64,000 bases of DNA from Pseudomaricurvus hydrocarbonicus (GTDB lineage Bacteria > Pseudomonadota > Gammaproteobacteria > Pseudomonadales > Cellvibrionaceae), in contig NZ_JAAONZ010000020.1 of the NCBI RefSeq assembly GCF_011602365.1, positions 45,734 to 109,733 of the forward strand. Direction: 5' to 3'. A program made the position numbers and the translations under genes. Shown here one piece after another: positions 33,890 to 43,926 of this stretch. The notes under the pieces are model-generated. The model saw nothing but the letters and a program-made list of their open reading frames with translations, did no database searches and was not told the DNA's origin. Positions within the stretch are counted from its first letter, which is position 1. Each line of letters begins with the position of its first letter.

Positions 33890-35281
33890 GTGTCCAGATC
33901 CGTATCGACACCGGTTTTTGCTGTAGTGGGACACCCAAACAAGGGAAAATCCAGTATTGTGTCGACATTGACCCGACAGGATGCGGTAAAGATATCCGAG
34001 ATTTCTGGTACCACGACCTCGGCACAAACCTTTGATCTTAGTATTGATGGCGTCACCCAATACACATTGGTGGACACTCCCGGATTTCAGCGGCCCAGAC
34101 AGGTGATGTCCTGGTTGCAGCAGCATTCACCCAACGCGGCAGAACGTAAACACACCGTACAGGCATTTGTGACCCAACAGCTGGAGGCGGCACAGACCAA
34201 ATACCATGATGAAATAGAACTGCTGCAACCCATTTTGAACGGTGCGGGTATTATTTATGTGGTGGATGGTTCTTTACCCTATACCCCGGAATTCGAGGCG
34301 GAAATGAACATCCTGCAATGGACTGGACAGCCTCGTATGGCACTGATTAATCCCATTGGTGGTGAAGCTTATGTGGAAGAATGGCAGAGCGCATTAAGTC
34401 AGTTTTTCAGTGTGGTACGGGTGTTTAATCCGATGACGGCGGACCATCAAAAGCAATTTACGGTGTTGTCTGCCTTCGCTGAATTGTATGAACCCTGGCG
34501 ACCCACAATAGAGTCAACCATCAATCTTTTAAGGCAGTATTATCAGCGTCTTGAGGAACAGGGATCCTTGATTGTGGCAGAACACATCGTGTCCATGCTC
34601 AGCCATGTAAGCACAATAAAAGTACCTGCCGAATTTACCCAGGCCTTACTGCAGGACAGGTTAAAAAACGAGTATCAAAATACCTTGCGACAGATTGAAT
34701 CTGATATGCAGATACAATTGCAGGCATTATTCTCTCACCCGCAAATGCACACCCAAGCAACCCAGCTCATTGCGGATTACCCGGATTTGTTTGATAACAG
34801 TCACTGGTATTTATACGGGCTCGATCGTCAAAAGATCGTTGCTTTATCTGCTTCGGCGGGTGCTGCAGCGGGGGCTGTCATTGATATTGGTGTCGGTGGT
34901 GCATCCTTAATGACCGGGGCTCTAACCGGGGGGCTGATTTCCGGATTGGCGTCATTGGCGGCAACCTGGAAACCGGATAAGTTAAACATCAAAGGCGTGC
35001 CTTTAGCCGGCAAGAGCTTGACGGCAGGACCCGTCAAAGAATTAACCTTTGCCTTTGTGCTACTCGGGCGAGCGGTTGATTTTTTAAAGATGATATTGAC
35101 CCGAACCCATGCTGACCGCTCGGTGGCTGAACTGAACGATAACAAACTTACCCAGAACATAAACCAGTTATCCAAAGTTGAACAAGTCCAGCTGACGCGA
35201 CTTTTACAAAAGGCACATAAGGGGTTGAATGAGAAGGAATTGCTGAAATTAAGAGACGCTATATTAACACTGTCCGTGTGA
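33890..35281 (+). CDS. DUF3482-containing P-loop GTPase
   Basis: A 463-residue GTPase of the TrmE/Era/EngA-like class. G1 is GHPNKGKSSI near residues 11-20, G2 is probably GTTTS, and G3 is DTPGFQ. The G4 NKxD motif is not canonical (INPIGGEAY), so guanine specificity is uncertain. The DUF3482 part includes the hydrophobic segment with Ala/Gly-rich helices (LSASAGAAAGAVIDIGVGGA, then SLMTGALTGG) that may insert in a membrane. GTG 33890 is preferred because GAGAGG is 8 nt upstream; GTG 33881 would overlap it. It couples with the DUF2868 gene. Confidence 0.88.
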   Translation: MSRSVSTPVFAVVGHPNKGKSSIVSTLTRQDAVKISEISGTTTSAQTFDLSIDGVTQYTLVDTPGFQRPRQVMSWLQQHSPNAAERKHTVQAFVTQQLEAAQTKYHDEIELLQPILNGAGIIYVVDGSLPYTPEFEAEMNILQWTGQPRMALINPIGGEAYVEEWQSALSQFFSVVRVFNPMTADHQKQFTVLSAFAELYEPWRPTIESTINLLRQYYQRLEEQGSLIVAEHIVSMLSHVSTIKVPAEFTQALLQDRLKNEYQNTLRQIESDMQIQLQALFSHPQMHTQATQLIADYPDLFDNSHWYLYGLDRQKIVALSASAGAAAGAVIDIGVGGASLMTGALTGGLISGLASLAATWKPDKLNIKGVPLAGKSLTAGPVKELTFAFVLLGRAVDFLKMILTRTHADRSVAELNDNKLTQNINQLSKVEQVQLTRLLQKAHKGLNEKELLKLRDAILTLSV

Positions 35282-35346
35282 ACCCCATTTTTAATATCAA
35301 TTAGCTGTTTTAAATATTTTTTTGACTACCAATTCTGATATCATAA

Positions 35347-35367
35347 CGTCCCAATGTCATTGGGACG
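35347..35367. promoter_or_regulatory. Perfect 21-bp palindrome, operator-like
   Basis: Arms CGTCCCAATG and CATTGGGACG flank a single T. A hairpin would have too small a loop, so a dimeric DNA-binding protein site is more likely. It lies in a 420-bp gap (35282-35701) between the GTPase gene and the cytochrome gene, 335 bp upstream of the latter. No gene in the gap is convincing. Confidence 0.5.
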
Positions 35368-35701
35368 CGACACTTCAGCGAGGTTTTGGCATTCAATTCT
35401 TTGAAGAGGCGTTGCTGTTCGGCCGTAACGGCTAATCTGGATTGCAACAGGTGAATGGAATAAGAACAGCCAGTCGGTCTCACCGCCCGTCGGTCGTCAC
35501 AAAACACGGCTGCTGAGAAAGCTTGCCACTGTGCGATGGCATATTCTCAGGACAATGACGTGCCTTCCCCGTCCCGCCAACGCCATTTTACGAACCATCC
35601 CCGATTATTTAGATCAATGGACGGCAATTGGGTCTATGCTTGGTCTGAAGGGTAGCTCGTCAATTTTTCCTAACTTATAGAATAAAATGTATGGAGGCAG
35701 C

Positions 35702-36154
35702 ATGACTCCTAAGATTTATGCGGTGTTGTTTATTTCCCTGCTGTCATTGGCCGGTTGCGACACGGGCCCGAAATCCGGAAAAGGTTTTACGCTGCCCGAG
35801 GGTGATCCTCAAATGGGGAGACAGGTATTCATCGGCATGCAGTGTACCGATTGCCACTTTTTGGCCAATGATTCAACGGTCAAGCAACCCGACAACCCTC
35901 AGTTCAGCATTCCGTTGGGCGGTGAGGTCAGGCGGATTCAAACCTATGGAGAGTTGGTGACGTCCGTCATTAACCCCTCCCACAGCCTGCCCAGTGGTTA
36001 CCAGAAAGAGGCGATCTCCGACAACGGGCAGTCGAGAATGAGAAATTACAACGACATCATGACGGTGACTCAGCTCACCCATTTAATCACTTTTTTGCAG
36101 GACCAGTACGAGTTGCAACCGTTTGAACCCTCGATGTACCCCAGTTTTCATTAA
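35702..36154 (+). CDS. Lipoprotein cytochrome c, single haem
   Basis: A 150-residue precursor from ATG 35702 with GGAGG 5 nt upstream. The signal ends in LSLAGC, a lipobox with Cys at about residue 18. The haem motif is CTDCH at residues 48-52 in MQCTDCHFL. Class I pattern continues: GGEVRRIQTYGELVTSVINPSHSL, then a candidate axial Met in SRMRNY or DIMTVTQLTHLITFL. It is probably anchored to the membrane and carries electrons in the periplasm. Partner is unknown; no oxidase genes are nearby. Confidence 0.9.
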   Translation: MTPKIYAVLFISLLSLAGCDTGPKSGKGFTLPEGDPQMGRQVFIGMQCTDCHFLANDSTVKQPDNPQFSIPLGGEVRRIQTYGELVTSVINPSHSLPSGYQKEAISDNGQSRMRNYNDIMTVTQLTHLITFLQDQYELQPFEPSMYPSFH

Positions 36155-36263
36155 CGCTCGATACAGTCTCCTGTTACACCAGGGAATCACACCGACAGGA
36201 GTGTAGCGACTGTGGGATTCTGTGTTCTTAGAGTTTGTCCTGGCTCACCATGTGAATATTGGC

Positions 36264-36330
36264 CTTAAGGATAGTATTGCCCTTCAGCATAGTATTGCTC
36301 TTAAGGATAGTACTGTCCTTAAGGATAGAC
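36264..36330 (+). repeat. 18-bp tandem repeat (CTTAAGGATAGTATTGCC), ~3.7 copies
   Basis: Units at 36264-36281, 36282-36299, 36300-36317 and a partial one at 36318-36330, each starting CTT(A/C)AG. Located between the convergent cytochrome and LOG genes. CTTAAG is also the core of the 25995 repeat. Confidence 0.92.
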
Positions 36331-36392
36331 TTTCTCTGTGGCATTCATGAAGACGTCAAGACGGACTTCAGCATCACCGGCAAAGTATTCAT

Positions 36393-37283
36393 TCAGCTAA
36401 GCCTTTCATCATTCAACCAATACTTTTCGAGAATGCTCCAGGCCTGCTCGGCGTTATCGACTATGTGAAACAGCTCCAGATCCTTCTCATCAATGGCTCC
36501 CTGTTCCACCAAAAACTCAAAATTGATCAACTGGGACCAGTAATGGCTGCCAATCAGAATGACTGGCAGGGGTTTGATTTTGTGGGTTTGTATCAGCGTC
36601 AGAGTCTCAAACAGTTCATCCAGCGTGCCAAAACCACCCGGGCAGGCAATCAAGCCCCGGGAGCGCTTTAAAAAATGCATTTTGCGGATGGCGAAATAGT
36701 GAAATTGAAAGCTCAGCTCTGGGGGAACATAAGGATTGGGAACTTGTTCGAAAGGCAGCACAATGTTTAAGCCAATGCTTTTGCCTCCCGCATCGGCGGC
36801 ACCACGGTTGGCGGCCTCCATGACTCCGGGGCCGCCACCAGTAACAATCACAAAATCTTTTCCCCCGCAGGCCAGTGATGTGAGAGTAATTTGATGGGCC
36901 AATTTGCGGGCTTCGTCATAGTAACGACTGTTGCGGACCCGATTGTGGGCAATGCGGGATTGTTTAATGTTGTGAGGATCATTCGGGTTCTGGGCTAAGG
37001 CGTTCTCGGCCACCTTGAGCAGTTGTTGAGCGACATTGAGTTCCGGAAAACGCGCCCCGCCAAAGATCACAACCGTGGACTCTATCTCCAACTCCTCTTG
37101 AATCAAATCGGGTTTTAACCATTCGAGTTGCAGCCGCACTGCTCGTAAATCATCGCGCAGCAGGAAGTTTGCATCACTATAGGCTAACCGATAAGAATCC
37201 CCTGTTTCGGGTGTCAGCGTAGCGGCTTCGGCATCGTCTGCGGCGGTTGGAAAAATACAGCTTTTGGGTATGTGTTTTTTCAT
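36393..37283 (-). CDS. LOG-family nucleoside-monophosphate phosphoribohydrolase-like protein
   Basis: A 296-residue protein of the LOG/TIGR00730 family. The Rossmann motif is GGGPGVMEAANRG at about residues 149-161, and PGGFGTLDELFETL lies at about 215-228. LOG proteins cleave cytokinin-type or other nucleotide monophosphates into base plus ribose-5-phosphate. Typical members are about 190 residues; this one has an extra N-terminal region of about 70 and a C-terminal helix, as in the bacterial long subfamily (YgdH-type relatives are longer still). It is the last gene of the minus-strand block, 29 bp downstream of the beta-CASP gene. Confidence 0.88.
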   Translation of the reverse strand: MKKHIPKSCIFPTAADDAEAATLTPETGDSYRLAYSDANFLLRDDLRAVRLQLEWLKPDLIQEELEIESTVVIFGGARFPELNVAQQLLKVAENALAQNPNDPHNIKQSRIAHNRVRNSRYYDEARKLAHQITLTSLACGGKDFVIVTGGGPGVMEAANRGAADAGGKSIGLNIVLPFEQVPNPYVPPELSFQFHYFAIRKMHFLKRSRGLIACPGGFGTLDELFETLTLIQTHKIKPLPVILIGSHYWSQLINFEFLVEQGAIDEKDLELFHIVDNAEQAWSILEKYWLNDERLS

Positions 37284-37312
37284 AGAAGATCTATTGTTAG
37301 AGGGTTGGTGAG

Positions 37313-38716
37313 TTAGAAGTTGATGGTTTCATTCAGCGTCGGTATCTGCGCCGACCAGCCCTGGTTTTTGAGGGCTTTTTGCAGTGCGCACTTGGCTTCT
37401 TTTTCCCCGTGTACCAGATAAAGTTTCAGCTTTTTATTTTGGAACGCATTCAACCAGTCTATAAGCTGGGCTTGACTCGCGTGCGCAGAAAACCCGCCCA
37501 TGGTGTGGATGGAAGCTTTTACCGCAATTTCTTCGCCACCGATGCGGTAGGTTTTGGCTCCGTCCACCAACGAGCGCCCAGGGGTGCCGATCGCCTGAAA
37601 ACCGACGAAGATAACATGGGATTGTCTGCGCCACAAATTGTGCTTGAGGTGATGGCGAATACGTCCACCATTGCACATCCCACTGCCCGCGATGATGATG
37701 CAGCCGCGATCGATGTTATTCAACTGCATGGATTCATCGGTACTCATGGAATATCGCAGTATTGGTAAAAAAGTATGCAGGCTGCTCTGGCTGGCCTGGT
37801 GTCTGATCAAGGCTTTGTCTTCGATATTGTAGACATCCTGATAGCGGTGATATATTTCTGTGACTGCTATGGCCATTGGACTGTCCAAATAAACGATCTG
37901 GTGTTTCAGCTTGCCTTTTTGATACAGTTCCCCCAGTCGGAAAATGATTTCCTGCGTGCGCCCGACGGCAAACGAGGGTATTAAAATGTTACCTCCATTT
38001 TGGGACGCTTCGTCCAACACGGTTTCAAACTCCTGCAGTGTGTCTTCCATCGAACGATGCTCTCTGTCACCGTAGGTGGATTCCATTAGCACCACGTCGG
38101 CCTCTGAGACCTGTTGAGGGTCACGGAGTAACGCCGCTTGAGAATTCCCCAGATCACCGGAAAACACCAGCTTCTTTTTGACTCCGGATTCGGTAATGAA
38201 AACTTCGACTATGGCTGAGCCTAAAATGTGCCCGGCATCCAGAAAATTAATGTCAATACCCGGCGCGATGTTCAGACGATGATTGTAGGCGACCCCTTTG
38301 CAGTAGCTTAGGGTATCGTCAACATCTTCTAAAGTATACAGCGGCGAAATATCTTCCTTACCGGCTCGGCGGCGGTGTTTGTTCTCCCATTCGGCGTCTC
38401 TCTCCTGCAGCGAGGCGGCATCTTTGAGTAACACGGCCACCAGTTCACTGGTTGGGTCGGTCATGTACATTGGGCCACGGTAGCCTTGCGACACCAGTAG
38501 CGGCAAGCGCCCGGAATGATCCAGGTGCGCGTGGGAGAGAACGACGGCATCAATATCATCAACGGCATAGGGTAGCGGTTTTAAGTTGCCTGCCTCTTCT
38601 TCACGACGGCCCTGAAACAGTCCGCAGTCGAGCAGTATGCGAGAATCGTTTACGGATAAGAGATAGTTGGATCCAGTGACGCCCTCAATAGCGCCTAAAA
38701 AAGTTAATGTTGCCAT
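37313..38716 (-). CDS. Beta-CASP metallo-beta-lactamase RNase
   Basis: A 467-residue protein of the YSH1/CPSF73-like group. Metal ligands: HAHLDHSGR with His62, His64, Asp66 and His67, a later His in GHILGSA, then Asp in SGDLGN. The beta-CASP insert includes ESTYGDREH, IPSFAVGRTQEIIF, CIIIAGSGMCNGGRI and a final HGEKEA. This is the family of exo/endoribonucleases and RNA-processing factors (COG1236). Length is normal. It sits 11 bp upstream of the stop of the Na/Pi gene, in the minus-strand block; an RNA substrate is not predictable. Confidence 0.93.
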   Translation of the reverse strand: MATLTFLGAIEGVTGSNYLLSVNDSRILLDCGLFQGRREEEAGNLKPLPYAVDDIDAVVLSHAHLDHSGRLPLLVSQGYRGPMYMTDPTSELVAVLLKDAASLQERDAEWENKHRRRAGKEDISPLYTLEDVDDTLSYCKGVAYNHRLNIAPGIDINFLDAGHILGSAIVEVFITESGVKKKLVFSGDLGNSQAALLRDPQQVSEADVVLMESTYGDREHRSMEDTLQEFETVLDEASQNGGNILIPSFAVGRTQEIIFRLGELYQKGKLKHQIVYLDSPMAIAVTEIYHRYQDVYNIEDKALIRHQASQSSLHTFLPILRYSMSTDESMQLNNIDRGCIIIAGSGMCNGGRIRHHLKHNLWRRQSHVIFVGFQAIGTPGRSLVDGAKTYRIGGEEIAVKASIHTMGGFSAHASQAQLIDWLNAFQNKKLKLYLVHGEKEAKCALQKALKNQGWSAQIPTLNETINF

Positions 38717-38727
38717 AGTGCCTCCAG

Positions 38728-40452
38728 TTAAAGGTTTTCAACGTGCGGGCTGAGGGGTTGATTTTGGGGCGGTGGAGTATCGGAGTCTTTGCTGTCCTGG
38801 AGCTGTGCTTCTTTGCCCAGGTGTTGCTGAGTGGTACCGGACTCTGTGTATAACCGGCGTAAATTGTTGGTGGCCTTGTGCCATTGCTCGCTGATTTTCT
38901 GCAAGTTTTCGAGTGCATCAATCACTTCCAGCATCTGCTCAATGGACAATTGTGATTGTGCCCCGGCCAATAATAACTGGGCCTTTGTCTCGTTGTGCAG
39001 TTTATGAATATGAGAAAACTGTGTTTTTGAGTGTTTTTTGGCGGCTTCGCTTTTGATAAAGTCCTGCTGTAGGTAAAGATCCACGGTTCGGTAAAATGTT
39101 TCGACATCACCGTAAATTCTGTTATCACGAATCAGGTTTAACAGTTGTCGGTACTCCAACAGGTGCGAGGACAGGCCGGTGCATGAGAGAAGGTACTGAT
39201 CGATTCTCAATAGTGTGGCCAGTTGTTTGATCGTTTCTTCTGACAGGGCGTGTCTGTCTAGGCTGACAATAAAGCGAGAAACTTCGGCCAACAGGCGTTT
39301 AATATTGTTGGTTTCGGCATGAAAATCCTGTTCGGTTTGAGGCCGGGATGAAAGCCCTTCGGTAACCATCTGCCGCACCCGTTGACTGACGTCGATCAGT
39401 TCCAGCGTGATGGCATTGACTGCCAGTATCGGTGTTTTGGCAATGGCCTTATCCAGGTATTTGGGCAGTGATTGTTTTTGTTGACGGCTGATAAAGCAGC
39501 GCTCCAGAAAGTTGGCCAGGCGGTTATTGAGTGGGTAAATCATCATGACCCCGATCACGTTAAACACGGTATGAAACAGCGCCAGCGTGACACTCGGCAG
39601 GGCTGCTAGACCCAGAAACCGGCTCAGCCCCTCGATCACCAAAAACATCAGCGGTAATATCAGCAAGGCGACCAGTCCCGTACCCACATTAAAGATCACT
39701 TGAGCCAGTGCCACACGTTTTGCATGTGAGGTGGCGGCAATGGAGGCAAGAGCTGCGGTTGAGGTTGTGCCGACGTTCGCGCCAATGATCATCGCTGCCG
39801 CCGCGTTAAGGCCAACCATGCCCGAGGTACCAGCGGTAATGGTTAAGGCGATAGAGGCGCTGGAGGACTGGGTGAGAACGGTAAGGGTGATGCCAAGCAA
39901 CAGGTAAATCAAGACGCCGGAGATACCTTCAGCGTTAAATTGTGTCAAATCGAAAGTCTGGATCACCCCTTCAAACGCTGTTTTCAGCACATCAATGCCG
40001 ATAAAGAACAAACCAAATCCGACCAGCGCCATGCCAAAGGCCGCCGCCTGGCCCTCCTGCTTAATCAGTTTAATTAACATGCCGATGCCCACCAGCGGCA
40101 GGGCAAAGGCGGGAATGTTGAGGTTGAACCCCAGCAGCGCTACCAGCCAGGCTGTCATGGCGGTCCCAATATTGGAGCCGTAAACGATACCCAGTGCCTG
40201 CCGCATGCTGATCAGGCCGGCGTTGACAAAACCGATGGCCGCGACGGTAACGGCACTGGAAGACTGCACAATGGCGGTCATGAAAAAGCCGGAGGCAATC
40301 CCTTTCAGCGGTGTGTTTGTCCAGTTTGCCAAAATGGATCTTAAAGATTTTCCCGCAGCTTGCTTGAGGCCATCGGTGATCATGTTGACGGCCAGTAAAA
40401 ACAGTCCCAGTCCACCCAGGACGGCGCCTATCGTGGTGACGTAATTGTCCAA
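38728..40452 (-). CDS. Na/Pi symporter with PhoU-like tail
   Basis: A 574-residue protein with eight or more hydrophobic segments. Each of two inverted Na/Pi-cotransporter repeats has the QSSSA signature (IVQSSSAVTVAA near residue 62 and LTQSSSASIALTIT near 195). After about residue 330 comes a helical PhoU-like domain. NptA/YjbB-type proteins move phosphate with sodium, in or out. The last 50 residues are Gln/Ser/Pro-rich. The gene lies immediately downstream of phosphoketolase, with 39 bp between them, so phosphate transport may be tied to the phosphate-consuming phosphoketolase reaction. Confidence 0.92.
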   Translation of the reverse strand: MDNYVTTIGAVLGGLGLFLLAVNMITDGLKQAAGKSLRSILANWTNTPLKGIASGFFMTAIVQSSSAVTVAAIGFVNAGLISMRQALGIVYGSNIGTAMTAWLVALLGFNLNIPAFALPLVGIGMLIKLIKQEGQAAAFGMALVGFGLFFIGIDVLKTAFEGVIQTFDLTQFNAEGISGVLIYLLLGITLTVLTQSSSASIALTITAGTSGMVGLNAAAAMIIGANVGTTSTAALASIAATSHAKRVALAQVIFNVGTGLVALLILPLMFLVIEGLSRFLGLAALPSVTLALFHTVFNVIGVMMIYPLNNRLANFLERCFISRQQKQSLPKYLDKAIAKTPILAVNAITLELIDVSQRVRQMVTEGLSSRPQTEQDFHAETNNIKRLLAEVSRFIVSLDRHALSEETIKQLATLLRIDQYLLSCTGLSSHLLEYRQLLNLIRDNRIYGDVETFYRTVDLYLQQDFIKSEAAKKHSKTQFSHIHKLHNETKAQLLLAGAQSQLSIEQMLEVIDALENLQKISEQWHKATNNLRRLYTESGTTQQHLGKEAQLQDSKDSDTPPPQNQPLSPHVENL

Positions 40453-40491
40453 ACGGATGCCCTCCTCATGTTGATCAGCTTACCCGGATGG

Positions 40492-42957
40492 TCACTGGGG
40501 AGTGTGATCATGTGTCCAAAGCCAATGGTCTTCTTCTGGCAGGTCAACGCCAAATTCATGGGCATATTCTATACACTCGATCTGTCGATCCCTGAATGCC
40601 TGTTTTGCATGAGCACCGCGGTTTTGTAACCCGGGAACCCGGTCAATAACATCAATGGCCAGACTAAAGCGGTCGATCTGGTTAACGATGGCGAGCTCCA
40701 GCGGGGTGTTGATGTTGCCATCCTCGCGATAACCGCGCACGTGCAGGTTATCGTGGTTGGTTCTCTGGTAAGCCAGGCGATGGATGAGCCAGGGGTAACC
40801 GTGAAAATTGAAAATGATGGGTTTATTTATGGTAAACAGACTGTCAAAGTCACGGTGAGAAAGGCCATGTTCATGTTCGGGTGACAAACGAAATAAATCC
40901 ACCACGTTGATAAAACGTATTTTCAAATCCGGAAAGCGGTCGCGCAATAATGCGGTGGCTGCCAGAGCTTCCTTGGTGGGTATGTCGCCGCAACCCACCA
41001 TGACCACATCCGGTTCGGCATCCTGATCGCTGCTGGCCCAAGGCCATATGCCTAATCCCTTGGTGCAGTGTTTGATGGCGTCATCCATCGACAGGTATTG
41101 TATGTGCTCCTGTTTGTCACAGACGATGATGTTGATGTCGTTGTGGCTGCGCAGGCAGTGATTGGCCGTTGACAGCAGGCAGTTGACGTCCGGGGGTAAA
41201 TAGATGCGCGTGACCGCTGGACTTTTGTTGACCACAATGTCGAGAAAACCGGGGTCCTGATGGGTAAAACCATTGTGATCCTGTCGCCATACGGTGGAGG
41301 TAATCAGCAGATTGATGGAGGCAATGGGCAGGCGCCAGGGCAGCGTGTCGGCGATGGCCAGCCACTTGGCGTGTTGGTTAAACATGGAGTCTATGACGTG
41401 GACGAAGGCTTCATAGGTGGCAAAAAAGCCGTGACGGCCCGTGAGGACATAGCCTTCCAGCCAGCCTTGTAAGGTGTGTTCCGACAACATTTCCAGCACC
41501 CGGCCATCGGGCGACAGCTCGCCACCATTGTCATCTTCAGGCAAGTATTGGGCTAGCCACAGTTTTTTGCTGACTTCGTAGATGGCATCCAGTTTGTTGG
41601 AGGTGGTTTCATCGGGCCCGAAGACGCGGAAGTTTTCGGGGTTGGACTGCATGATGTCCCGCAGCATCGCACCCAGGGGTTTGGTGTTGTAGGCGCGAGT
41701 TGTCGCGGGTAGCGCCACCGCAGCGGCATAGTCTTGAAAGTCAGGTATGCGCAACTCGCGTTTTAACAGGCCACCATTGGCGTGGGGGTTGGCGCTCATG
41801 CGCCGGTTACCCTGCGGTGCTACGGCCCTCAGGCTCGTGATCAACTGTCCATCGGGGTCAAACAGTTCTTCAGGTCGATAGCTGCGCAGCCAGGTTTCCA
41901 GCATCTTGAACTGCTCTTCGCTGTCATGCACTCCTGGCAGGGGGACCTGATGGGCTCGCCAGGAGCCTTCGATCTTATTGCCGCCTATGGCTTCAGGCCC
42001 AGTCCACCCTTTGGGGGAGCGCAAAATAATCATGGGCCAGATGACCCGCTGCGGCTGATTTTTAAGGCGTGCCTGTGCCTGCTGAGACTGTATCTCCTTG
42101 AGGCAGGCGTCGAGGGTTGTGGCCATCCGTTCGTGCATGGTGTTGGGGTCCTCGCCCTCGACAAAGTACGGCTTCCAGCCGTAGCCCCGGAACAGGGAAG
42201 CGAGTTCATCGTGGGGAATGCGTGACAGCAGTGTGGGATTATTGATTTTGTATCCGTTGAGGTGCAGCACGGGTAGTACGGCACCGTCGCGCACTGGGTT
42301 GAGAAATTTGTTGGAATGCCAGGCGGTGGCCAACGGTCCGGTTTCGGCTTCTCCGTCTCCCACCACCACTGTCACGATCAGATCGGGGTTGTCGAAGGCA
42401 GCACCAAACGCGTGGGAGAGGCTGTATCCGAGTTCCCCTCCTTCGTGGATGGAACCCGGCAACTCGGGGGTGCAATGACTGCCGATTCCGCCGGGAAACG
42501 AGAAACGCCTGAATAACTGGCGCAGGCCTTCGAGGTCCTGGCTCACTTCCGGGTAGACTTCTGAATAGGTGCCTTCCAGATAGACCGGCGCCAGCACTCC
42601 GGGAGCGCCGTGACCAGGGCCGGCCAGAAAGATGGCATTGATGTCGAATGTCGTGATCAATCGGTTGATATGGGTATAAATAAACGACAGTCCGGGACTC
42701 GAGCCCCAGTGGCCTAGCAGCCGCTGCTTGAGGTGCATTCGTTCCAGTGGCTGGGTTAACAGCACATTGTCTCGCAGGTAGATCATACCCGCGGCCAGAT
42801 AATTACAGGCGCGCCAGAAGGCATCCAGTTTGTGAAGCTCATCAGGCGTTAGCGTCGTCTGAGGCTGCGCGGCGGTGTCATTGGTGTCGGTGTTGTGATT
42901 CGTATCGGTGTCATTGGTATCGGTGTTGTCATTCGCGCCGGTACTGTTGTTGCTCAT
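40492..42957 (-). CDS. xfp: Xylulose-5-P/fructose-6-P phosphoketolase
   Basis: An 821-residue, thiamine-diphosphate enzyme that makes acetyl-phosphate and a sugar phosphate from xylulose-5-phosphate or fructose-6-phosphate plus phosphate. Family marks: [90 protein letters not shown], and a C-terminal [18 protein letters not shown]. Bifidobacterial-type proteins begin near [16 protein letters not shown]; here about 35 residues of Asn/Asp/Thr repeats precede it. No ackA or pta adjoins. It lies 108 bp from the N-ATPase operon. Confidence 0.96.
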   Translation of the reverse strand: MSNNSTGANDNTDTNDTDTNHNTDTNDTAAQPQTTLTPDELHKLDAFWRACNYLAAGMIYLRDNVLLTQPLERMHLKQRLLGHWGSSPGLSFIYTHINRLITTFDINAIFLAGPGHGAPGVLAPVYLEGTYSEVYPEVSQDLEGLRQLFRRFSFPGGIGSHCTPELPGSIHEGGELGYSLSHAFGAAFDNPDLIVTVVVGDGEAETGPLATAWHSNKFLNPVRDGAVLPVLHLNGYKINNPTLLSRIPHDELASLFRGYGWKPYFVEGEDPNTMHERMATTLDACLKEIQSQQAQARLKNQPQRVIWPMIILRSPKGWTGPEAIGGNKIEGSWRAHQVPLPGVHDSEEQFKMLETWLRSYRPEELFDPDGQLITSLRAVAPQGNRRMSANPHANGGLLKRELRIPDFQDYAAAVALPATTRAYNTKPLGAMLRDIMQSNPENFRVFGPDETTSNKLDAIYEVSKKLWLAQYLPEDDNGGELSPDGRVLEMLSEHTLQGWLEGYVLTGRHGFFATYEAFVHVIDSMFNQHAKWLAIADTLPWRLPIASINLLITSTVWRQDHNGFTHQDPGFLDIVVNKSPAVTRIYLPPDVNCLLSTANHCLRSHNDINIIVCDKQEHIQYLSMDDAIKHCTKGLGIWPWASSDQDAEPDVVMVGCGDIPTKEALAATALLRDRFPDLKIRFINVVDLFRLSPEHEHGLSHRDFDSLFTINKPIIFNFHGYPWLIHRLAYQRTNHDNLHVRGYREDGNINTPLELAIVNQIDRFSLAIDVIDRVPGLQNRGAHAKQAFRDRQIECIEYAHEFGVDLPEEDHWLWTHDHTPQ
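42874..42933 (-). repeat. Coding repeat in the phosphoketolase N-terminus
   Basis: Codons for residues about 9-28 are built from a repeated unit encoding N-T-D-T-N-D (on the plus strand seen as ATTGGTATCGGTGTTG-like words). It gives a disordered Asn/Asp/Thr leader of about 30 residues before the conserved enzyme. Confidence 0.75.
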
Positions 42958-43065
42958 GGTATAAATCCAATTGATGTGTGAGAGTAATAACCCGTGTAGT
43001 TAATGTCCGTAACAATCGGGTAAAGGTAAAAGTTACGGCGTCGGCGAATTTTGCGGAGTGACATG

Positions 43066-43926
43066 TCATGGCTCTGGCTTGTCCAGGGTATTCAGCAAAA
43101 TAATTTCCAGCTCTTCGGTAATGGTTTCTTGCCGCAAATGGTTGTGTTTTTTGGCCAATTCCAGATGCTGATTGTCGATCTGGTCGAGAGCGTTTCGCAA
43201 GTGCTCCACGCGCTGTTCGTTCTCGGCGACGAAGGAGGTGGTCAACAGGTAATTGAGGTGAGAATACACATATTGGCCCATCAGCTCTGTCAGTAACTCG
43301 GCGGGCGCAAGATTGGTTAGCGGGGGGTAAGACGTTGTGGTTGATTGAGACCGAGGATTTTCCATAAACCCTTCGAGCAACTTTACCTGGCGAACTTGTT
43401 TGTGTCTGTCATCGTGAAATACCACGGTTACCGACTCAAAACCTCCTGCGGGAGGAGCCGTGGATAATAACTCAACCACAGCAGCCAGGGTGGTCTTAAT
43501 TTCGGCCGCTACGTTAGCTCCCGACAATGGCGTGAGTGCATGGGAGAGATGCTGAAGCTTGTTCCATAATCGATAACCCACTACGATCAACTGACACTGT
43601 TCAAGCACGTGCGTGTCGATGGATTGTGTCAGTGTATCGACCACTCGTGCATTGAAATCGCCACAGAAACCACGCTCGCTGCCAATTAAAATAAGCACAT
43701 TGGGGCAGTTTGAAAATGGTTGGTCCGTGGCAGAATGAACAGCATCAAATGTGGTCATGAAATCACTCACGGCTGATTGCATGGCGCTGATGCCCTGGCG
43801 TTGATTGTCGAGCGTGTGGCGAGACTGTTGCATTTCAATCAGGGCAATGGTTTTAATGCTGTCCATAATCTTTCCAATTTCATCCAGCAATTTCCTCTGT
43901 TGGCGGATAGCTTGCAGGTTACTCAT
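43066..43926 (-). CDS. atpG: N-type F-ATPase gamma subunit
   Basis: A 286-residue gamma subunit starting at ATG 43926, which overlaps the alpha stop as ATGA. The N-terminal helix ([20 protein letters not shown], then [11 protein letters not shown]) and the C-terminal helix ([35 protein letters not shown]) form the rotor coiled coil; the middle [16 protein letters not shown] is the Rossmann-like core with the usual GLCG modified to GFCG. The sequence is more diverged than housekeeping gamma, as expected in N-ATPases. It is the last gene of the operon. Confidence 0.9.
   Translation of the reverse strand: MSNLQAIRQQRKLLDEIGKIMDSIKTIALIEMQQSRHTLDNQRQGISAMQSAVSDFMTTFDAVHSATDQPFSNCPNVLILIGSERGFCGDFNARVVDTLTQSIDTHVLEQCQLIVVGYRLWNKLQHLSHALTPLSGANVAAEIKTTLAAVVELLSTAPPAGGFESVTVVFHDDRHKQVRQVKLLEGFMENPRSQSTTTSYPPLTNLAPAELLTELMGQYVYSHLNYLLTTSFVAENEQRVEHLRNALDQIDNQHLELAKKHNHLRQETITEELEIILLNTLDKPEP

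Noticed and set aside
35310..35507. A 65-codon minus-strand open frame
   Set aside because: GTG start without ribosome site and it contains the palindrome; not recognised.
41782..42225. A 147-codon plus-strand open frame
   Set aside because: Antisense to phosphoketolase; GC-rich shadow.
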